A stretch of DNA of 10,891 nt from Candidatus Nomurabacteria bacterium (GTDB lineage Bacteria; Patescibacteriota; Minisyncoccia; Phycocordibacterales; UBA9973): positions 1 to 10,891 of the forward strand of contig JAHFNN010000026.1 in the NCBI GenBank assembly GCA_023267315.1, given 5' to 3'. Made by a program: the position numbers and the translations under genes. The notes below the pieces were generated by a model, which worked only from the letters and a program-made list of their open reading frames with translations, searched no databases and was not told the DNA's origin. Below, piece by piece: positions 5,575 through 10,891 of this stretch. The stretch's first letter is position 1; each line of letters opens with the position of its first letter.

Positions 5575-6804
5575 TTAACTCTTTAAATACTTTTCCAGAA
5601 ACGCTTTTTTAAATTCGTAAAATGTATTATCAATAATCGCAGAACGCATATCGTCTACCAAATGAATCAAGAAATACATATTGTGAATTGAAGCTAACAC
5701 TCCCGCCAGCATTTCTTTGGCACGAAAAAGATGTGCAACATATGCACGAGAATAATTCTTACATGTATAGCATTCACAATCTAACTCTATCGCAGTAAAA
5801 TCACGCTGATATTCGGTATTCTGAATAATCATTCGGCCAGTTTTTGTATACAGCGTTCCGTTTCTTCCATGGCGAGTCGGGGTTACACAATCAAATAGAT
5901 CAACACCATTTTCAACTCCCATAAATAAATCTTCTGGTTCACCAATACCAAGCAAGTGGCGAGGCTTCTCTTCTGGTAACACATCATTCACCCACTTCAC
6001 TGCTGTCGACATATCCTCTTTTGCAAATGAACCACCAATACCAAATCCATCAAACTCTGCACCATCATCGGATTTCATTTCTGAAATAATTTTGGCAGAT
6101 TTTTTACGGAGCTCTTCCACCCGCCCTCCCTGCACAATACCAAAGAGCGCTTGTGTCTCGGCATTCTTTTTTGAATGATGAAAATTTAAACTTCGCTTTG
6201 CCCACGCATGCGTACGCTCAAGCGCTTCTTCTTGATACCGCAAATCTTCAGCTGGTGACGTACACTCATCAAATGCAAATATAATATCTGCGCCAATATT
6301 GTGTTGAATCTCGATTGATTTCTCAGGAGTAATATAATGCAAATCACCATTGATATGTGAACGAAATGATACACCGTCATTACCAATTGTCGCAAGACGA
6401 GGCATACCATCATCCACGCTTGAACGTTCAGCGATCATAAGGGAGGGATCAGTCACACTCACTACTTTTGAAATATCCTTGCCATACGCTGCGCCTAATG
6501 AAAAGACCTGGAAACCACCTGAGTCAGTCATGGTTGGACCATCCCAATGCATGAACTTCCCTAAACCGCCTGCGTCACGAACAATCTCATCACCTGGCTG
6601 TAAAAATAAGTGGTACGTATTCGCAAGTACCACCTGTACTCCAATATCCTTCATTTGCTCTGGAGTGATAGCTTTGAGTGTTGCCTTTGTTCCCACCGCA
6701 ACAAACGATGGCGTTTGTATAACACCATGCGGAGTTTGGAGCGTACCAGCACGTCCAAGCGAACCTTCAAGCTTTTTTTCAATTTTAAAATCAATTGGTT
6801 TCAA
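5575..6804 (-). CDS. tgt: tRNA-guanine transglycosylase (queuine/preQ1 tRNA-ribosyltransferase)
   Basis: Bacterial Tgt exchanges guanine-34 of tRNAs with GUN anticodons for the queuosine precursor preQ1. The 409-residue product has all key parts: TYHLFLQPG at 63-71; TDSGGFQVFSL at 93-103, with the general acid/base Asp94; FDECTSP at 178-184; GIVQGG at 222-227; GIGEPEDL at 287-294; VDLFDCVTPTRHGRNG at 301-316, with the nucleophile Asp305; and a zinc site of Cys343, Cys345, Cys348 and His374. Odd: between FSLG (101-104) and GVSFRSHI (144-151) there are about 39 residues where E. coli-type Tgt has about 8, so an insertion of roughly 30 residues follows the active-site strand. The start is TTG at 6804, 2 nt after the mreC stop; the frame is closed by a TGA at about 6835 with no ATG or GTG available. 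Translation probably depends on coupling with mreC. Confidence 0.97.
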   Translation of the reverse strand: MKPIDFKIEKKLEGSLGRAGTLQTPHGVIQTPSFVAVGTKATLKAITPEQMKDIGVQVVLANTYHLFLQPGDEIVRDAGGLGKFMHWDGPTMTDSGGFQVFSLGAAYGKDISKVVSVTDPSLMIAERSSVDDGMPRLATIGNDGVSFRSHINGDLHYITPEKSIEIQHNIGADIIFAFDECTSPAEDLRYQEEALERTHAWAKRSLNFHHSKKNAETQALFGIVQGGRVEELRKKSAKIISEMKSDDGAEFDGFGIGGSFAKEDMSTAVKWVNDVLPEEKPRHLLGIGEPEDLFMGVENGVDLFDCVTPTRHGRNGTLYTKTGRMIIQNTEYQRDFTAIELDCECYTCKNYSRAYVAHLFRAKEMLAGVLASIHNMYFLIHLVDDMRSAIIDNTFYEFKKAFLEKYLKS

Positions 6805-6806
6805 AA

Positions 6807-7583
6807 CTATTTTTCGATTTCTATAAAATGCAGTTCAAAAATATTTACCGGACTTTTCATCAGCACTTTTTGGAATGGGTCACGTGGGTCCGAAAGTGTA
6901 TCTTCCACAGTCGCGATAGGAGTGATTGAAAGACCAGGAACTACTACGAGCGAACCCTTTGGAACCACTATATCTCGAGGAAGTGTGAGCGCAAAATTCC
7001 CCGCTCCGAGTCCTTCTGCTTCGCCCACGATCTTCTTGTCTCCAATTTCTACTTGTAGTTTCTCTCCTGGAGTCGAATATAATTTTATTTTTGAACTCAG
7101 TGGATCAACTTCAGCAACTTCACCAATCAAAATATCACCTTCAGTAAATACTTTCTTTCCAACAACAACACCGGCATTGCTTCCCACGTCAACAATCAAA
7201 GTATCGTAGAGTGAACGATTTGGTTTCTGTAATACAGCTCCCAAAATAACACTTTTTGAAACTGATCTGCTGAGTAATGCTTTGAGTTGTGTATTTTCTA
7301 GCGTCAGTGCGTCACTCACAATTTGTTTTTCCTTGAGTGTTTCATTTTCTGCTTTAAGTGCAGTATTTTCAGTAAGTAAACTCTCTTTACTACCAAAGAG
7401 AAGCGTTAAAAATCCACTATTCCCCACCGCGGCTTCTTGATGCATGACAGGCGCTGATAGCGACGAGCTCGTCCATGAGAGCGCACGAAATATCGGACCA
7501 CGAGCTAAGAAAAATACAATAATCAAAAATACTCCTCCAGCAATCCATATATTTTTGTTTGGATTGCGTGGACGATTAAACAT
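6807..7583 (-). CDS. mreC: Rod shape-determining protein MreC
   Basis: MreC is the bitopic membrane protein of the elongasome that links cytoplasmic MreB filaments to wall-synthesis enzymes outside the membrane. The ATG at 7583 gives 258 residues. Seen: a short basic cytoplasmic tail with PRNPNKN, one transmembrane helix at about 12-34 (IWIAGGVFLIIVFFL), a dimerisation coiled coil at about 65-104 (repeated ENxxLKxE-type heptads), then a beta-rich C-terminal domain with YDTLIVDVGSNAGV and KVFTEGDILIGEV. The protein ends with FELHFIEIEK. An in-frame ATG at 7610 would add nine residues (MPYLQDKNN) and overlap mreB by 20 nt. I prefer 7583 because it leaves a 7-nt gap after the mreB stop, like the other junctions in this operon. 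Neither start has a Shine-Dalgarno. It is followed directly by tgt; no mreD follows. Confidence 0.93.
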   Translation of the reverse strand: MFNRPRNPNKNIWIAGGVFLIIVFFLARGPIFRALSWTSSSLSAPVMHQEAAVGNSGFLTLLFGSKESLLTENTALKAENETLKEKQIVSDALTLENTQLKALLSRSVSKSVILGAVLQKPNRSLYDTLIVDVGSNAGVVVGKKVFTEGDILIGEVAEVDPLSSKIKLYSTPGEKLQVEIGDKKIVGEAEGLGAGNFALTLPRDIVVPKGSLVVVPGLSITPIATVEDTLSDPRDPFQKVLMKSPVNIFELHFIEIEK

Positions 7584-7590
7584 GTTGTTT

Positions 7591-8637
7591 TTATCTTGGA
7601 GGTAAGGCATCTTGAGTATTCAACAAAACATCTCTATAGAATTCAATATCATCTAAAATCACACCCGTACCACGAGCGACCGCTGAAAGAGGATCGTCAG
7701 CAACATAAATCGGAATCTTGAGTGCCACTTCTAAGAGTGCGCCCAATCCTTGAATAAGTGCTCCGCCTCCCACTAACACAATACCTCGATTCATAACATC
7801 AGATAAAATTTCAGGTGGAGTCGTCTCGAGTACTTCTTTAATACCATCAATGAGATTGTTGATGGATGACGACATCGCCTCGCGAATATCTGAGTCGGTT
7901 ACAATCACTTCGCGAGGAAGACCAGTTACCAAATCACGACCACGCACTTCTGCTTCCATAAAAGTCCCTGGTTGCACCGCACCAATAGCAATCTTCACGT
8001 TCTCAGCAGTTTTTTCTCCAATCAAAAGCTTAAATTCATCGCGCAGGTATGAAATAATATCGGTATTGAATTTATCGCCAGCAATGCGTAAATTTTTCGA
8101 CTGCACAATTCCGCCGAGCGATATGACTGCAATATCGGTCGTCCCTCCACCAATATCAACAATCATCGATCCTACTGGATCCTTAATCGGAAGACGGATA
8201 CCGATAGCAGCAGCCATCGGCTCTTCAACGATATATACCTCACGTGCGCCAGCAGATTTTGCAGCATCGTACACTGCACGTGCTTCAACGTTCGTCACGC
8301 CAGACGGTACACCAATGACGACTCGTGGCCACAAAAATTTCTTGGACATTTTTTCTGTCTTACCGATAAGGTACGCGAGCATTTCTTCGGTCACCTCGAA
8401 ATCAGAAATAACACCATCCACGAGTGGACGGACTGCTTTGATATGCGCTGGCGTACGGCCGAGCATTTGTTTTGCTTCTGAACCGACAGCGACAATGCGC
8501 CCCGTCTTTTGATTCACCGCAACAACTGATGGTTCATTGATCACAATGCCGTGCCCACGCAAATACACTAAGGTATTTGCGGTACCCAAATCGATGCCGA
8601 TGTCATTTGAAAATACTTTGTAAAACTTTTTGAGCAT
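7591..8637 (-). CDS. mreB: Rod shape-determining protein MreB (bacterial actin)
   Basis: MreB is the actin-family ATPase that forms membrane-bound filaments and directs peptidoglycan insertion along the cell body. The 348-residue product has the usual length and all actin-fold signatures: phosphate-1 DIGIDLGTANTLVY at 12-25, VVAVNQKTGRIVAVG at 38-52, IGVPSGVTNVEARAV at 108-122, VEEPMAAAIG at 137-146, phosphate-2 VDIGGGTTDIAVISLGG at 160-176, IAGDKFN near 185-191, and the adenosine motif VLVGGGALIQGL at 288-299. The short N-terminal MLKKFYKVFS is amphipathic and may bind the membrane. The ATG at 8637 is 5 nt after the proS stop. An AGGA about 9 nt upstream, inside the proS end, is the clearest Shine-Dalgarno in the operon. 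mreC follows with a 7-nt gap or a short overlap. Confidence 0.98.
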   Translation of the reverse strand: MLKKFYKVFSNDIGIDLGTANTLVYLRGHGIVINEPSVVAVNQKTGRIVAVGSEAKQMLGRTPAHIKAVRPLVDGVISDFEVTEEMLAYLIGKTEKMSKKFLWPRVVIGVPSGVTNVEARAVYDAAKSAGAREVYIVEEPMAAAIGIRLPIKDPVGSMIVDIGGGTTDIAVISLGGIVQSKNLRIAGDKFNTDIISYLRDEFKLLIGEKTAENVKIAIGAVQPGTFMEAEVRGRDLVTGLPREVIVTDSDIREAMSSSINNLIDGIKEVLETTPPEILSDVMNRGIVLVGGGALIQGLGALLEVALKIPIYVADDPLSAVARGTGVILDDIEFYRDVLLNTQDALPPR

Positions 8638-8642
8638 AAAAC

Positions 8643-9905
8643 TTATTCCTGTACCTTGGTGATTAGTTCAAACAATTCTTCCTTCCCGACAATCTTTCCT
8701 TTTTCTTCTGTTCGCTTCTTTATTTCATACCCCTTATCTTTCAAACTACGCTCAGAAACGACAATTCGATATGGAATACCAATAAGGTCAGAGTCTGCGA
8801 ATTTTTCACCAGCAGAGGTTCCGGTTCGATCATCAAATAGCACTGTAATATTTTTATCACCAAGTTCTTTATAGAGAGTCTCTGCTGCTGTTCGAGCTTC
8901 GGCATTTTCTCCCAAGACAAGCAGATGTACTTTAAACGGAGCAATATTTTCTGGCCAAATAATTCCCTTATCATCGGAGAGTACTTCAACTACCGTCCCC
9001 ATAAGTCGGCCGAGACCAATACCATAACTACCCATGATGACCAATTTCTCTTCCCCCGTTTCATTTTTATAGTTCAAATCAAATGGTTCTGAGAACTTTG
9101 TTCCAAGTGAAAAAATATTACCCACTTCAACAGCGCGCTGTTCTACCAGTTCCTCTTTTTTCAAACCAAGACTTTCAAGAACTTCATCTGTATACACTTC
9201 TTTATTCACCGAGATACCTTTGTTCTCATCAATATAGATAGTATCCTCGCCAGCTCCGGTTAGTGTCTGAAACTCATGAGAGAACTTCGAAAATGTACCA
9301 CCTGAAGCGAATGTCATGTACGTCAAATGCCCAATACCACAACGTTGAAAGATATTTTTGTAGGCCTGTTTTGCTTTTTCATAAAATTCAGTGTGTTCTG
9401 CTTCATCTTTTGAAAAAGAGTACAGTGCTTTCCAATAAAATTCTCTTCCGCGTAGAATTCCGGATTTTGCGCGTGGTTCGTTTCTAAAAATAGTTTTAAA
9501 ATCGTATGGATAGATCGGTAGATCTTTATAGGAACTCACATACTGTTTTAAAATACTCGCATGAGCTTCTTCATTGGTAAATGACAATCCAACCTCTCCT
9601 CCATTTTTTAATTTTGTTTTAAACCAATTGTCTACCACTTTGTCATCCCATCTGTTTGATTTCTCCCAGACTTCCTTACTTTGAATAACAGCAGTTCTCA
9701 TTTCAATACCACCAATTGCATCCATTTCTTCCCGGATTATCTCTTCGATATTCTTGAGTACTCGGAGACCCATTGGTAAATATGAATACACACCAGCCAT
9801 TTCCTTATAAATGAACCCTGCGCGTATCAAGAGCTCAGCATTCTTTGCCACCTCATCAGCTGGAGCCTCTTTTTGAGTTTTTGTGAATAATTTAGATTGA
9901 AGCAT
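8643..9905 (-). CDS. proS: Proline-tRNA ligase, bacterial-type catalytic core lacking the editing insertion
   Basis: ProRS charges tRNA-Pro with proline. The 420-residue product has the class II core of bacterial ProRS: motif 1 around YLPMGLRVLKNIEEIIREEM (42-61), the proline-pocket TNE in LSFTNEEA (108-115), motif 2 FRNEPRAKSGILRGREFYWK (140-159), SHEFQTLTGAGED at 209-221, EVGNIFSLGTKFSEPF at 260-275, motif 3 IMGSYGIGLGRLMGT (290-304), and the anticodon-binding domain from about 322 (IAPFKVHLLVLG, then GIPYRIVVS). Bacterial ProRS is usually about 570 residues, with an editing (INS) domain of about 180 residues between motifs 2 and 3. Here only about 35 residues (225-258) fill that place, so cis-editing of mischarged Ala-tRNA-Pro should be absent. 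The ATG at 9905 has a weak AAGG 5 nt upstream. It is the first gene of the mreBC-tgt operon and divergent from rpsB. Confidence 0.97.
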   Translation of the reverse strand: MLQSKLFTKTQKEAPADEVAKNAELLIRAGFIYKEMAGVYSYLPMGLRVLKNIEEIIREEMDAIGGIEMRTAVIQSKEVWEKSNRWDDKVVDNWFKTKLKNGGEVGLSFTNEEAHASILKQYVSSYKDLPIYPYDFKTIFRNEPRAKSGILRGREFYWKALYSFSKDEAEHTEFYEKAKQAYKNIFQRCGIGHLTYMTFASGGTFSKFSHEFQTLTGAGEDTIYIDENKGISVNKEVYTDEVLESLGLKKEELVEQRAVEVGNIFSLGTKFSEPFDLNYKNETGEEKLVIMGSYGIGLGRLMGTVVEVLSDDKGIIWPENIAPFKVHLLVLGENAEARTAAETLYKELGDKNITVLFDDRTGTSAGEKFADSDLIGIPYRIVVSERSLKDKGYEIKKRTEEKGKIVGKEELFELITKVQE

Positions 9906-9912
9906 GTGCCTT

Positions 9913-9941
9913 ATAATACTCTAAAGGAGACGATAAATCCA
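9913..9941 (-). promoter_or_regulatory. Possible proS operon promoter
   Basis: On the minus strand TATTAT (9913-9918) lies 17 nt downstream of TGGATT (9936-9941), a weak -35 with 3 of 6 consensus bases. A start 6-8 nt past the -10 would fall at or next to the proS ATG, so the mRNA would be leaderless or nearly so. It is the best candidate in the proS upstream region, but the -35 is poor. Confidence 0.35.
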
Positions 9942-10001
9942 GGGGTACTTTGCTGTGTAAAAATATAAAAAACTTAATCATCTTTGAGCAGTAAAACTTA
10001 A

Positions 10002-10037
10002 AAATCATTTAAATAGTTCGTTATTTTAAAATGATTT
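10002..10037. repeat. AT-rich inverted repeat between proS and rpsB
   Basis: AAATCATTT (10002-10010) is the exact reverse complement of AAATGATTT (10029-10037). The match continues inward as AAATA (10011-10015) with TATTT (10022-10026) after a 2-nt bulge, leaving a 6-nt loop. The result is a 14-bp stem made almost only of A and T. It sits mid-way between two divergent genes, so it could be a regulator site or a DNA-bending/cruciform element. It has no GC core and is not a good terminator. Confidence 0.45.
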
Positions 10038-10043
10038 ATTACT

Positions 10044-10077
10044 TTGTCAACCCTTCCCAAATCCCCTTCTTTATAGT
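10044..10077 (+). promoter_or_regulatory. Possible rpsB promoter region
   Basis: TATAGT (10072-10077) resembles a -10 box, and TTGTCA (10044-10049) resembles a -35 box, but they are 22 nt apart rather than about 17, so the pair is not a standard promoter. If TATAGT is the -10, transcription would begin near 10084 and give an rpsB leader of about 120 nt containing two hairpins. Confidence 0.3.
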
Positions 10078-10097
10078 AGTATATGGGCATCTCCGTG

Positions 10098-10177
10098 AGG
10101 GGTCTTTTTTATTAAGAACCCCTTGTAAATAAGCTGTAATGCTTAAAAACGGTGACGCCGACTCGTCGAAAGGTCGG
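10098..10177 (+). promoter_or_regulatory. Candidate rpsB leader with two hairpins
   Basis: Hairpin 1: AGGGGT (10098-10103) plus CTT (10104-10106) pair with AAG (10114-10116) plus ACCCCT (10118-10123), one bulged A, 7-nt loop. A TTTTTT run lies in its 5' arm and loop, so an upstream weak pairing of CTCC with GGGG could end at that run. Hairpin 2: CCGAC (10158-10162) with GTCGG (10173-10177), which competes with an alternative GACG (10154-10157) and CGTC (10164-10167) pairing. Many bacteria control rpsB by S2 binding to its own leader; that this one does so is inference. No Shine-Dalgarno lies between hairpin 2 and the ATG. Confidence 0.4.
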
Positions 10178-10203
10178 AATTAATTAATAAGTAGATTTTA
10201 CAT

Positions 10204-10891
10204 ATGTCAGAACAAAAACTAGAAGAACGCATGAGTAAGTTGTTCACGGCTGGCGCACACTATGGATATTCCAAGACGCGTCGCCACCCATCGGTCGCAC
10301 CATTTATCCTTACCACCAAGAACCGTGTCGACATCGTCGACCTCGAAAAGACGGAAATGATGTTGGATAAAGCGCTCGAATTTATAAAAAAGCTTTCATC
10401 TCAAGGAAAGCAAATCATTTTTGTCGGTGTTAAACCTGAAGCAAAGAAAATAATCACAAACGCTTCCCTCTCTATGGATATGCCGTATGTTACGGAACGA
10501 TGGATCGGAGGAACACTTACAAACTTCCCAGAAATCAAAAAGCGTATTGCTCGTCTTGAAGAGCTCCGCAGTAAGAAAGAAAAAGGTGAACTTGATGTGT
10601 ATACAAAAAAGGAACGTCTCTTGATCGACGAGCAGATTGAAAAGCTTGGCCGATTCTTCGGAGGACTCGTATTGGTTAAGAAGATGCCTGACGCACTTTT
10701 TGTTATCGACTCAAAGCGTGAACATATCGCGGTCACTGAAGCAAAAAAGGCAGGGATTCCTGTTATTGCACTCGTTAATACCGATACAAACATCCGCGAA
10801 ATCGAATACCCAATACTTGCAAACGATGCATCTGTATCCTCTATTGAATTTTTCATCCAAGAAGTCGTGAAGGCTTTCAAGGATGGACAGC
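10204..10891 (+). CDS. rpsB: 30S ribosomal protein S2 (C-terminus outside window)
   Basis: S2 is a universal small-subunit protein that sits between the 30S head and body and recruits S1 where present. The frame is open from the ATG at 10204 to the right edge: 229 codons plus one base, against about 240 in E. coli, so only a short tail may be missing. Seen: FTAGAHYGYSKTRRHPSVAPFI at residues 14-35 shows the family's AGxHxG and RxxP pattern; IIFVGVKPEAKK near 71-82; ERWIGGTLTNF near 97-107, the most diagnostic motif; MPDALFVIDSKREHIAVTEA at roughly 161-180; and GIPVIALV followed by NTDTN and YPILANDASV, as in other S2 proteins. It is divergent from the proS operon. No Shine-Dalgarno is visible, but AT-rich sequence precedes the ATG. 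An internal ATG ten codons in is possible but would lose conserved length. Confidence 0.97.
   Translation, partial: MSEQKLEERMSKLFTAGAHYGYSKTRRHPSVAPFILTTKNRVDIVDLEKTEMMLDKALEFIKKLSSQGKQIIFVGVKPEAKKIITNASLSMDMPYVTERWIGGTLTNFPEIKKRIARLEELRSKKEKGELDVYTKKERLLIDEQIEKLGRFFGGLVLVKKMPDALFVIDSKREHIAVTEAKKAGIPVIALVNTDTNIREIEYPILANDASVSSIEFFIQEVVKAFKDGQ

Noticed and set aside
6610..8512. Long plus-strand ORFs (about 200 codons at 6610-7209 and 220 codons at 7850-8512)
   Set aside because: Antisense to tgt, mreC and mreB. Their low-complexity Ser/Thr/Pro-rich products are typical of antisense reading of real genes.
10401..10880. Minus-strand ORF of 159 codons
   Set aside because: Antisense shadow of rpsB, whose S2 motifs are clear.
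1..10891. CRISPR array, insertion sequence, attachment site or recoded stop codons
   Set aside because: No spaced direct repeats, transposase or integrase frames were seen, and the genes read end in normal TAA or TAG with tryptophan encoded by TGG, so UGA recoding is not needed.

Overview
This window reads as a piece of a compact bacterial chromosome, most likely from the Candidate Phyla Radiation (Patescibacteria, Parcubacteria-like). Reasons: a moderately AT-rich sequence with tightly packed housekeeping genes; few recognisable Shine-Dalgarno sites; a proline-tRNA ligase without the usual editing insertion; a Tgt with an extra segment; and a UvrA whose first zinc site reads CPND instead of CPxC. 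The lineage is inferred from these traits, not from a search. The standard genetic code fits: the genes read end in TAA or TAG and none needs TGA reassigned.

Layout: nearly everything is on the minus strand, so transcription runs right to left from about 9905 to 1. Block A (9905 to 5235) is a close-packed operon: proS, mreB, mreC, tgt and a DUF1653 gene, with gaps of 2-7 nt. It is followed by about 145 nt of hairpin-rich sequence ending in a clear intrinsic terminator (5091-5129). Block B (5061 to 2300) is uvrB plus a small class I SAM-dependent methyltransferase, 5 nt apart. Block C is uvrA (2056 to beyond the left edge; the N-terminal 685 or so residues are present). It has its own extended -10 promoter and a leader of about 200 nt carrying a strong hairpin, a GC-rich palindromic element, and a possible 49-codon leader ORF whose stop overlaps the uvrA start as ATGA. 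Block D is rpsB (ribosomal protein S2), the only plus-strand gene, divergent from proS across a 298-nt intergenic region with an AT-rich inverted repeat and two leader hairpins; it runs off the right edge.

How the genes work together: uvrA and uvrB encode the damage-recognition half of nucleotide excision repair (uvrC is not in the window). mreB and mreC are the core of the rod-shape cell-wall elongation machinery, here without the usual mreD/pbp2/rodA followers. proS, tgt and rpsB serve translation (prolyl-tRNA charging, tRNA queuosine-pathway base exchange, 30S subunit).

No mobile element, CRISPR array, tRNA or rRNA gene was found. The coding content is ordinary. The most interesting material is non-coding: the structured region between the DUF1653 gene and uvrB, which includes a 9-nt copy of the 16S rRNA 3' tail sequence, and the uvrA leader.
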